Assembly: GCA_003159055.1 (NCBI GenBank)
Contig: PMLH01000428.1
Coordinates: 1 to 6,708 of the forward strand
Direction: 5' to 3'
DNA: 6,708 nucleotides
Origin: Myxococcales bacterium
GTDB lineage: Bacteria > Myxococcota > Polyangia > Fen-1088
Numbering within the stretch: the stretch's first letter is position 1; every line of letters starts with the position of its first letter. Below, in pieces: positions 1 to 5,183 of the stretch. The notes below the pieces were generated by a model, which saw only the letters and a list, made by a program, of their open reading frames with translations, had not been told where the DNA came from and ran no database searches. The translations under genes and the position numbers were made by a program.

Positions 1-516
1 CCAGAGATTGCCGTCCGGCCCGGCTGTGATGCTCCAGGGATAGCTACGGGCGGTTGGGAGTGGAAATTCGGCAATGGTCCCTGTGGGCGTGATGCGGCCG
101 ATCCGGCCGATATTGCTGCTGTTGTCGCCGGCGTATTCGACAAACCAAAGATTACCGTCCGGCCCAGCCACGATGCCTGCTGGCTCACTGTTCGCGGTCG
201 GTATCGGGTATTCCGCAATGGCTCCTGAGGGGGCCGTGCTGCCGATCTTGTCGCCAACAAATTCGGTAAACCAAAGATTGCCGTCAGGCCCGCGTGCGAT
301 GCCATAGGGCCCGCTCCGTACAGTCGGACACGGCAACTCGGTTACGAGAGGAGATCCATCCATGCCGGTTGCTCCGCCACGTCCGTCCGATCCTCGAGTC
401 CCTCCGGTTGAGAGGCCGGCATCGCCCCGTCCCTCGGTGTCTCCTGTATCGCAACCCGAAGAACAGACTGCTCCGACGGCTGCAGCCACGAACCAGAGAC
501 TCAATCGATATCTCAT
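1..516 (-). CDS. Vgb-like (NHL/virginiamycin B lyase-type) beta-propeller lipoprotein, C-terminus outside window
   Basis: The visible 172 residues start with a basic, then hydrophobic leader (MRYRLSLWFVAAAVGAV) and a possible lipidation site at Cys22 in SSGC. Residue -3 is Ser rather than Leu, so the lipobox is weak. Residues 23-55 are a low-complexity Gly/Thr/Ser/Asp linker of the sort common on myxobacterial surface lipoproteins. From residue 60 come propeller blades marked by GPDGNLW at residues 76, 118 and 166, each followed by the usual E/D-x-x-G-D/N-x-IG and P-x-G-x-I-x-E-[YF]-P blade pattern. The family includes streptogramin B lyase, but most such environmental proteins have no proven substrate. 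The lyase active-site residues would lie beyond the window, so resistance should not be inferred. Likely location is the cell surface or periplasm. An in-frame ATG at 537 is possible; 516 is preferred because it starts the signal peptide and sits 7 bases after a -10-like sequence. Confidence 0.8.
   Translation of the reverse strand, partial: MRYRLSLWFVAAAVGAVCSSGCDTGDTEGRGDAGLSTGGTRGSDGRGGATGMDGSPLVTELPCPTVRSGPYGIARGPDGNLWFTEFVGDKIGSTAPSGAIAEYPIPTANSEPAGIVAGPDGNLWFVEYAGDNSSNIGRIGRITPTGTIAEFPLPTARSYPWSITAGPDGNLW
94..111 (-). repeat. 9-bp tandem duplication inside a propeller blade
   Basis: Two adjacent copies of gcggccgat / ccggccgat (one mismatch) are seen on the plus strand at 94-102 and 103-111. 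Read in the gene's direction they encode IGR-IGR, so the blade has the doubled motif NIGRIGRI instead of a single IGRI. This accounts for three of the six extra residues between the second and third GPDGNLW motifs (48 against 42). Confidence 0.75.
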
Positions 517-523
517 GGTCCGT

Positions 524-532
524 AGGATACCA
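524..532 (-). promoter_or_regulatory. Candidate extended -10 promoter for the Vgb-like gene
   Basis: The minus strand reads TGG-TATCCT, matching the TGn extended -10 followed by a TAnnnT hexamer. Only 7 bases separate the hexamer from the ATG at 516, so transcription would begin at or next to the start codon. No good -35 hexamer is seen at 16-18 bases. Called mainly because two other genes in the window have the same arrangement. Confidence 0.4.
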
Positions 533-578
533 CCCATGCGGTTCCACGGTGCATCCTCGGAGCTCCTGTGGGGATTGG

Positions 579-605
579 TGACCCGAGACTGCAGCCTTCG
601 GATCA
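579..605 (-). terminator. Stem-loop at the lipA stop codon, possible terminator
   Basis: On the lipA strand, TGATCCGA (605-598) can pair with TCGGGTCA (586-579) across an 11-base loop, giving 8 bp with one G-U pair. The first three bases of the stem are the lipA stop codon. There is no T-tract after it, so a Rho-independent role is uncertain; it could instead be a processing or mRNA-protecting hairpin. Confidence 0.4.
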
Positions 606-1586
606 GGGTGACGTCGGATGCCGATGATTCGCTTTTCGCGCCCGGATCAGGTCGTGCTGGTTGGAAGCGTGGTAGCTGGAACGCACGAGCGGGCCGGATT
701 CGACGTGGTCGAACCCCATCGCCAGGGCTTCCTGTTTGAGTTGCTCGAACTCCTCCGGCGGAACGTAGCGCTGGACCGGCAAGTGCTGACGGGACGGACG
801 CAAGTACTGGCCCAGGGTCAAAATGTCGACGCCGGCCGCGCGCAGCTCGCGCATGACAGCGCGGACTTCGTCCGTGGTCTCGCCAAGCCCGAGCATGAGG
901 CCGCTCTTGGTTAGAGCGCCGCACTGCTTGGCGTGCGCCAGGACCCGCAGAGAACGTTCGGCGTTGGCCTGCACTCGCACCTCGCGCGCCAAGCGGGGCA
1001 CAGTTTCGAGGTTGTGGGCAAAGACGTCGGGCCCTGCCTGCAGGACCACGTCGACTGCGTTGGTGTCGCCTTTGAAATCGCTGGTCAGCGCCTCCAGAAC
1101 CATGTCGGGGCAGCTCTGCTTGACGGAGCGAATCGTCGCAGCCCAGTGGGCGGCGCCGCCGTCGGGCAGGTCGTCTCGGGTCACGCAGGTAATGACCGCG
1201 TGGGCGAGGCCGAGCTCGGCCAAGATCGTGGCGACGCGCGTAGGTTCGTCGGGATCGGGCGGCAGCGGCTTCCCGGTGGGAACGTCGCAGAACTTGCACG
1301 ACCGCGTGCACAGTCCGCCCAGAATCATGATGGTCAGGGACTTCGCGTTCCAGCACTCGCCCAGGTTGGGACACGATGCGCTCTCGCACACCGTGTGCAA
1401 GCCGAGCGCGTGGACGCGGTGGCGGAGGTCGAAGTACGTCTTGCCAGAGGGCAATCGGGCGCGAATCCAGGGCGGATGGTGCGGCCGGTCGTCGTTGTCA
1501 GGCGTGGACGACGACGGTTCGGCCAGAACGCGCAATCGGCGCGACCTGGTATCGACGACATTGCTCACCCCTAGAATCTGAGCCAT
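603..1586 (-). CDS. lipA: Lipoyl synthase (radical SAM)
   Basis: LipA inserts two sulfur atoms at C6 and C8 of octanoyl groups on the E2 and GcvH lipoyl domains, in the cytoplasm. The 327-residue length is normal for the family. Both cluster motifs are intact: CX4CX5C at Cys67, Cys72 and Cys78 for the auxiliary [4Fe-4S] cluster that donates sulfur, and the radical SAM CX3CX2C at Cys93, Cys97 and Cys100. The C-terminal RSSYHA motif (302-307) supplies the serine that ligates the auxiliary cluster. Other family sequences include ESASCPNLGECW, VTRDDLPDGGA and LTLGQYLRPS. The ATG at 1586 is preceded directly by an in-frame TAG, so the protein cannot start further upstream. No strong Shine-Dalgarno is visible. 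A GTG seven codons in (1568) is a weaker alternative. The partner lipB is not in the window. The gene is divergent from the metallophosphatase to its right. Confidence 0.97.
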   Translation of the reverse strand: MAQILGVSNVVDTRSRRLRVLAEPSSSTPDNDDRPHHPPWIRARLPSGKTYFDLRHRVHALGLHTVCESASCPNLGECWNAKSLTIMILGGLCTRSCKFCDVPTGKPLPPDPDEPTRVATILAELGLAHAVITCVTRDDLPDGGAAHWAATIRSVKQSCPDMVLEALTSDFKGDTNAVDVVLQAGPDVFAHNLETVPRLAREVRVQANAERSLRVLAHAKQCGALTKSGLMLGLGETTDEVRAVMRELRAAGVDILTLGQYLRPSRQHLPVQRYVPPEEFEQLKQEALAMGFDHVESGPLVRSSYHASNQHDLIRARKANHRHPTSP

Positions 1587-1641
1587 CTATCGCGAGATGT
1601 CGATGTCAGAGCGTTGATATGGAGATTCTGGGGGAGTTTCC

Positions 1642-1654
1642 GTGCCCGCGGCAC
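1642..1654. promoter_or_regulatory. Palindrome in the divergent lipA/phosphatase gap, possible operator
   Basis: GTGCC-CGC-GGCAC is a perfect 5+3+5 inverted repeat in the middle of the 149-base gap between lipA and the ApaH-like gene (1587-1735). Its size and symmetry would suit a dimeric regulator, but a 13-bp palindrome arises readily in GC-rich DNA and I do not recognise it as a known operator. No convincing lipA promoter is visible in the rest of this gap. Confidence 0.2.
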
Positions 1655-1715
1655 CTGCCACACCGCAGAGCGAAAACCGCCCAGGGTTCCCTTCGCAACG
1701 ACTTTTTGGACAGGC

Positions 1716-1724
1716 TGCTATGAT
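1716..1724 (+). promoter_or_regulatory. Extended -10 promoter for the ApaH-like phosphatase
   Basis: TGC-TATGAT is a strong extended -10 (TGn plus a hexamer with one mismatch to TATAAT). Its 3' end is 11 bases before the ATG at 1736, so the predicted start site leaves a leader of about five bases or fewer. No -35 at proper spacing is seen, as is usual for extended -10 promoters. No Shine-Dalgarno could fit in such a leader. Confidence 0.55.
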
Positions 1725-1735
1725 GCTCGGGTTCG

Positions 1736-2404
1736 ATGCAACGGACTATCGTCGTCGGAGACGTCCACGGTTGTTTTGAGGAGCTGCAAATGCTGTTGCG
1801 CAAGTGCGGGTACAGCAGCGGGGACCGCGTCGTGTTGGCCGGCGATTTGGTGGCCAAGGGCCCGGATTCGCAGGCCGTGGTTCAGTTTGCTCGCGAGAAT
1901 GGCGTGCAGGCGGTGCTTGGCAATCACGATGCGTTCGCTCTTGCCCACCGGCGTGAGGCAGGCAAGGTCGACAGGACTCAAGGCCGGCACAGCTACCTTG
2001 GCGGGCTCCTGCCCGAGGATTGGAAGTATCTCGAGGCCCTGCCACTTTTTCTCCGACTCGGCCAAGCCAAGTCCGGCGGGCCGGACTTGGTGGTGGTTCA
2101 CGCCGGCGCCGTTCCTGGAATTCCACTTGAGCAGCAGATACGCGATCATTTGCTCAGCCTGCGCAGCATCGACGATTCCGTCGGACCCACCCGTCGATTG
2201 CTGGTGCATTTCCCGTGGGCGGCAAAATGGCGTGGACCGGAGTCGCTGGTCTTTGGCCACGATGCTGTCCGGGGACTGCAACAAACTGCTTTCGCAACCG
2301 GAATCGACACCGGCTGCGTCTACGGCAGAGCGTTGACCGCCCTCGTGTTGCCCGAAGGCGAGCTCGTGCAGGTGCCAGCCTTGCGACGCTACGACGGGCG
2401 CTAG
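1736..2404 (+). CDS. ApaH-like metallophosphatase (PPP/symmetrical Ap4A hydrolase type)
   Basis: All four metal-site motifs of the PPP phosphoprotein-phosphatase/ApaH group are present in 222 residues: GDVHG (8-12), GDLVAKGPDS (36-45), GNHD (62-65) and the histidines in VVHAG (His122) and FGHD (His175). DTGCVYG (191-197) with the following ALTAL is the usual C-terminal strand pair. GNHD rather than GNHE, and KGPDS in place of the DRG of protein phosphatases, point to the Ap4A hydrolase/ApaH-like side, whose members cleave dinucleoside polyphosphates or Np4-type RNA caps. It is shorter than Escherichia coli ApaH (about 280 residues), and Lys41 replaces the usual Arg, so exact substrate is open; a protein phosphatase cannot be excluded. 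It is cytosolic, with no signal peptide. It seems to be transcribed alone, between an extended -10 and a hairpin at its stop. Confidence 0.85.
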   Translation: MQRTIVVGDVHGCFEELQMLLRKCGYSSGDRVVLAGDLVAKGPDSQAVVQFARENGVQAVLGNHDAFALAHRREAGKVDRTQGRHSYLGGLLPEDWKYLEALPLFLRLGQAKSGGPDLVVVHAGAVPGIPLEQQIRDHLLSLRSIDDSVGPTRRLLVHFPWAAKWRGPESLVFGHDAVRGLQQTAFATGIDTGCVYGRALTALVLPEGELVQVPALRRYDGR

Positions 2405-2434
2405 CTGCACGAAGTCGACGCCTGTGCGGGCTAG
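2401..2434 (+). terminator. Imperfect hairpin overlapping the phosphatase stop codon
   Basis: CTAGC-T-GCAC (2401-2410) can pair with GTGC-GG-GCTAG (2424-2434) around a 13-base loop, giving nine base pairs and a small asymmetric internal loop. The TAG stop at 2402-2404 is within the left arm. No T-tract follows. It would separate the phosphatase from the queD operon, which has its own promoter-like sequence. The rest of the 130-base gap holds only a weak 5-bp hairpin (TGGGA/TCCCA near 2455) and no gene I can support. Confidence 0.4.
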
Positions 2435-2516
2435 GCAGAAGGTTGGGAATCCTCCCAGGGTCTCCCTCACCACGACGAATTCGCCGAATTGCGACGTGGA
2501 GACTTGCGCCACAGAC

Positions 2517-2525
2517 TGCTAAGCT
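2517..2525 (+). promoter_or_regulatory. Candidate extended -10 promoter for the queD operon
   Basis: TGC-TAAGCT precedes the TTG start at 2535 by nine bases. The match resembles the one before the phosphatase gene (both read CTGCTA followed shortly by TCGG). A very short leader is implied. The hexamer is only a moderate match to TATAAT, and leaderless initiation at TTG is poorly supported in general, so this is less secure than the site at 1716. Confidence 0.35.
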
Positions 2526-2534
2526 CGGTGCGCT

Positions 2535-2903
2535 TTGATCGTCGAACTGAAGAAGATCTATTCCTTTGAAGCTGCCCATCAGTTGCCGCGCGTGCCGGCG
2601 GGGCACAAGTGCTCACGCATGCATGGCCACAGCTATCGCGTTGAGATCGCGCTGCGCGGCCCAGTCAATCCAGAGACCGGCTGGGTGGTCGATTTTGCTG
2701 TTATCGACGATGCGTGGGCCGAGCTGTTTCGGCAATTCGACCATCACAACCTGAATGAGATCAGGGGGCTCGAGAACCCGACCTGCGAGAATCTGTGCGG
2801 CTACGTCTGGCAGGTCCTGGGCAGGGGCGTCCCTCACTTGGCGGCAGTCACAGTCTGGGAGACCGCCGATTCGTGCTGCACCTATCGCGGGGAACCGGGC
2901 TAG
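2535..2903 (+). CDS. queD: 6-carboxy-5,6,7,8-tetrahydropterin synthase (QueD/PTPS-I family)
   Basis: QueD converts 7,8-dihydroneopterin triphosphate to 6-carboxytetrahydropterin, an early step to 7-deazaguanine (queuosine, preQ0). The 122 residues match the family length. Zinc ligands are His15 (FEAAH), His30 and His32 (HGH). Cys26 in CSRMHGH is the catalytic cysteine, and Asp69-His70 in FDHHNLN completes the usual relay. ENPT (80-83) and Glu109 in VWET bind substrate in the family. The Cys, with no Glu replacing it, favours QueD over the PTPS-III folate-bypass type. The start is TTG: a stop at 2520-2522 closes the frame upstream and no ATG or GTG lies between. No other queuosine gene (queC, queE, queF) is in the window. 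The next gene begins seven bases after its stop, so they are probably co-transcribed. Confidence 0.93.
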   Translation: MIVELKKIYSFEAAHQLPRVPAGHKCSRMHGHSYRVEIALRGPVNPETGWVVDFAVIDDAWAELFRQFDHHNLNEIRGLENPTCENLCGYVWQVLGRGVPHLAAVTVWETADSCCTYRGEPG

Positions 2904-2910
2904 TGCCTCC

Positions 2911-3720
2911 GTGAAGCGACTGCGCTGTCTCACCCTCAATTTGTGGGGTACGGAGCCTCCACTCGATCGGCGAATGGCGGTGGTCACCGAGGGGCTGCGT
3001 GTGCTTTCGCCGGACGTGGTGGCTTTGCAAGAGGTTCGTGACGTTCCTTCGCAACTGCCCAATCAGGCCGAGTCGCTGGCGAAGGCCGTCGGGCTGCACT
3101 ACGTGTTCGCGCCCGCCACGCCGATTGTCGGCGGACAGGAGGGCTTGGCGATTCTTTCGCGCGCGCCGATCCTCGAGCACGCTGCGTTCGAGCTGCCGCA
3201 CGCTCAGCCGACCGAGCGGCGGATTCTGCTCTCGGCCCGGGTTGAGTGCGGGCAGGGCAGCGTTTGGGTTCACACGAGTCACCTCAACTATCGCCTGACG
3301 CACGGAAAGCAGCGCGAGGATCAGGTGCAGGCTATCGAAGACAGCTTGACCGCCCGGACCACAGACCGGTCGCAGATTCTGATGGGCGACTTCAATGCGC
3401 GGCCCGAATCCGACGAGATTCGCTGGCTGCGCGGGCAGGTGACCTTGGGCGGTCGGCGCGCCTATTTTCAAGATGCATGGGAACGCCTCCACCCCGGCGA
3501 GGCCGGCTGGACTTGGGCGCGGTCCAACCCCTACACCGCGAAGCTCGCATTCTTGGAGCCGGATCGTCGTATCGACTACATCTTCGTCAGTCCCATGCGC
3601 GGCGATGGCCGGGGAACCGTACACGACTGTCGCATCGTCTTCGACAAGTCTGAGGCCGACGGCGTGTTTGCCTCCGATCACTTCGGACTGTTGGCCGAGA
3701 TTCAAGTCGAGGCAACCTGA
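2911..3720 (+). CDS. Endonuclease/exonuclease/phosphatase (EEP) family hydrolase
   Basis: A 269-residue single-domain EEP protein of the DNase I/sphingomyelinase/inositol phosphatase fold. Catalytic signatures appear in order: LNLWG (Asn10), ALQEV (Glu41), HTSHLNY (His124), MGDFNARP (Asp160, Asn162), RRIDYIF (Asp222) and SDHFGLL (Asp256-His257). These form the Mg2+ site and the Asp-His pair that hydrolyses phosphodiester or phosphoester bonds. No signal peptide or membrane segment is present, so a cytosolic role is likely. The substrate cannot be told from the sequence: nucleic acid, phospholipid headgroup or a small phosphoester are all possible. GTG at 2911 is chosen because it starts the first beta strand and lies seven bases after the queD stop; the open frame runs back to 2755 only by overlapping queD. 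Its TGA shares one base with the next gene's ATG. Confidence 0.88.
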   Translation: MKRLRCLTLNLWGTEPPLDRRMAVVTEGLRVLSPDVVALQEVRDVPSQLPNQAESLAKAVGLHYVFAPATPIVGGQEGLAILSRAPILEHAAFELPHAQPTERRILLSARVECGQGSVWVHTSHLNYRLTHGKQREDQVQAIEDSLTARTTDRSQILMGDFNARPESDEIRWLRGQVTLGGRRAYFQDAWERLHPGEAGWTWARSNPYTAKLAFLEPDRRIDYIFVSPMRGDGRGTVHDCRIVFDKSEADGVFASDHFGLLAEIQVEAT

Positions 3721-4607
3721 TGTTCCGTCTCGCCCAGGTCAGCGACCCGCATTTTCAGAGCCTGCGCAACGTCAGACTGCGAGACTTCTTGGGCAAGCGC
3801 CTGCTCGGCGGTGCCAACCTGCTGATTCGGCGCCGGCACAAGCACCGCATGCCGCTCTTGCAGGCGATGGGAGAAGACCTGCGCCAGCGCAGCTTCGACC
3901 ACCTGGCTTTGACTGGTGACTTGTGCAACATCGCTTTGGTGTCGGAATGGGAGGCGGCTTTGCGGTGGATCGAGGCCTTGCAGCTTGGCCCGGACCGCGT
4001 GACCGTGATCCCTGGCAACCACGACGCCTACGTGCCCGAGGTGTTTCACGACGGAACCTTCGAGAGAATGTTCGCGCAGTATCAGACTGCCGACCTGCGG
4101 GGCGGGAGCGAGAGCTACCCATTCGTGCGGATTCGCGGCGAGGTCGCCCTGATTTGTACCAGCACCGCCGTGCCGACCAGCGGCATCGGCGCATGGGGAC
4201 GCGTGGGTGGCGAGCAAATGCAGCGATTGGAATCGCTGCTCATGTCACCGGACGTGAGGAGCCGTCGTCGCGTGGTCCTCATTCACCACCCGCCGCTGGT
4301 AAACCGCCCCGGCGAAGACCGGAACCTTCGCGATCGCACGGCCGTGCAGGCGCTGCTCGCCCGCACCGGTGCCGATTTGGTCCTGCACGGGCACGACCAC
4401 CGCGACTTCTTCAACTACCTTTCCGGTCCCGACGGTACCCGTGTCCCGGTGATTGGAGCCGGCTCCGCTTCCTACGACGGCCCGTCCGACCGTCGCTCCC
4501 GCTACCACATCTTCGAAATCGACGCGAAATCGATCACCGTCGTGACCTACGCGCACGACCAAGCCGGCGACAAGTTCGTCGAATACGGCCGCAGATCCGT
4601 GGGCTAG
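3720..4607 (+). CDS. Calcineurin-like metallophosphoesterase (COG1409/CpdA-like)
   Basis: The 295 residues carry the full dinuclear metal site: SDPHF (Asp9, His11), TGDL (Asp67), PGNHD (Asn100, His101), LIHHPP (His189) and LHGHDHRD (His225, His227). The general family includes cyclic-nucleotide phosphodiesterases and broad phosphoesterases. Between the first two motifs lies a basic stretch (residues about 19-44, FLGKRLLGG through RRRHKHR) that is longer than in minimal members and may bind an anionic substrate or membrane; this role is inference. No signal peptide is seen. ATG 3720-3722 overlaps the preceding TGA (3718-3720) in a TGATG arrangement, and GAGG seven bases upstream is a good ribosome site, so translation is probably coupled to the EEP protein. 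The pairing suggests successive steps on one substrate, but CpdA activity is not shown by sequence. Confidence 0.9.
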   Translation: MFRLAQVSDPHFQSLRNVRLRDFLGKRLLGGANLLIRRRHKHRMPLLQAMGEDLRQRSFDHLALTGDLCNIALVSEWEAALRWIEALQLGPDRVTVIPGNHDAYVPEVFHDGTFERMFAQYQTADLRGGSESYPFVRIRGEVALICTSTAVPTSGIGAWGRVGGEQMQRLESLLMSPDVRSRRRVVLIHHPPLVNRPGEDRNLRDRTAVQALLARTGADLVLHGHDHRDFFNYLSGPDGTRVPVIGAGSASYDGPSDRRSRYHIFEIDAKSITVVTYAHDQAGDKFVEYGRRSVG

Positions 4608-4630
4608 AGCCCGTGCTGCCCGGGCTCTAG
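4604..4630. terminator. Bidirectional terminator-like palindrome holding both convergent stop codons
   Basis: CTAGAGCCCG (4604-4613) and CGGGCTCTAG (4621-4630) form a perfect 10-bp stem with a seven-base loop (TGCTGCC). The plus-strand gene stops with TAG at 4605-4607 and the minus-strand gene with TAG at 4629-4627, both at arm positions 2-4. The structure is the same in either transcript and is placed exactly where convergent transcription must end. It lacks a T-tract on either side, so termination may rely on the GC-rich hairpin or on Rho. Confidence 0.7.
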
Positions 4631-5181
4631 AATCGGGCCGCGACTGCCGGAATGAAGGTGTAGCTTCCTCCGGCTTGCTCGACGGCGGAGACGGCAACCG
4701 CATAGCGTCGGTAGCCCTCGATGAAGCCGACCGTCATGCCGAGGCAAGTACCGGAAAGCACACCAATGGCGCTACCGAGTAGCAGGTGCTCGCCCTGTTT
4801 CGTCGACATCGCCGCAAGTCCGCCGGCGATGCCGCCGAGCACAGCCCCAAGGCCAGCGCCGTAGAGCCCATCCCGCATAACGTAGCCGTTGCGACCGGGC
4901 TTGCCTTGCGACAGGTCGACAATGCCGAGGGTTAGCCCGATCACGGCGCCGCTCAGCGCTCCGATGCCTGCGCCGTAGACCAACGGCTTCCAGTCCGACG
5001 ACCCGGGCCAGCCACCGTGTCTGGCGAACAGATAGCCAGTGGCGACCCCCGCGGTGCCTCCGACCAGAAGCCCCTGATAGGCCCCGTCGAAAACCGTGGG
5101 AGGTGGCAGTTCCGCCGCGTAGCTTCGGCGCGCCGAGGCGGCGATGAGCGCGAGCAGGCCAACCACCAACAGGCGACGCAT
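4627..5181 (-). CDS. Exported glycine-zipper protein, function unknown
   Basis: I do not recognise a named family. The 184 residues begin with a signal peptide (MRRLLVVGLLALIAASA) with probable cleavage near residues 22-23 (SYA-AE). The mature part has four small-residue-rich hydrophobic segments with GxxxG spacing: about 37-55, 70-88, 108-124 and 136-157. These could be paired membrane-inserting hairpins, as in glycine-zipper proteins of the envelope. Segments 2 and 4 are clearly alike (IGALSG/IGVLSG, then GLTLGIVD/GMTVGFIE), and 1 resembles 3, suggesting internal duplication. The ATG at 5181 is chosen because it starts the signal peptide and follows the transketolase stop by two bases; AAGG seven bases upstream, inside the end of tkt, is a plausible ribosome site. 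An upstream ATG at 5319 would give 46 extra residues out of frame over tkt and spoil the signal peptide. It is co-transcribed with tkt. Confidence 0.8.
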   Translation of the reverse strand: MRRLLVVGLLALIAASARRSYAAELPPPTVFDGAYQGLLVGGTAGVATGYLFARHGGWPGSSDWKPLVYGAGIGALSGAVIGLTLGIVDLSQGKPGRNGYVMRDGLYGAGLGAVLGGIAGGLAAMSTKQGEHLLLGSAIGVLSGTCLGMTVGFIEGYRRYAVAVSAVEQAGGSYTFIPAVAARF

Positions 5182-5183
5182 GC

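Noticed and set aside
1..516. Streptogramin resistance by the Vgb-like gene
   Set aside because: Only the first blades are visible, the catalytic residues lie outside the window, and most lipoproteins with these repeats have no known lyase activity.
823..1581. Long plus-strand frames (252 and 213 codons) opposite lipA
   Set aside because: They are antisense to a fully conserved lipoyl synthase and have Ser/Arg/Ala-rich composition typical of shadow frames.
1614..2336. 240-codon plus-strand frame overlapping the phosphatase in another frame
   Set aside because: Cys/Arg/Trp-rich translation without motifs; it is the out-of-frame shadow of the phosphatase.
2476..2494. Short direct repeat of CGAATT in the gap before queD
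   Set aside because: Two six-base copies are too short to separate from chance, and they do not match a known operator.
1718..2512. 264-codon open frame on the minus strand opposite the ApaH-like phosphatase, reaching into the 2405-2512 gap
   Set aside because: It overlaps a gene with all catalytic motifs, shows no family motif of its own, and long antisense frames are common in GC-rich coding DNA. The part in the gap reads smoothly but is too short to support a gene.
2535..2903. PTPS-III type enzyme that bypasses FolB in folate synthesis
   Set aside because: That type has a Glu in the active-site motif; this protein keeps the QueD-type CxxxHGH cysteine without that change.
2755..2910. Longer N-terminus for the EEP hydrolase from the ATG at 2755
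   Set aside because: It would overlap queD by about 150 bases with an Arg/Ser/Ala-rich sequence, whereas the GTG at 2911 begins right at the first conserved strand.
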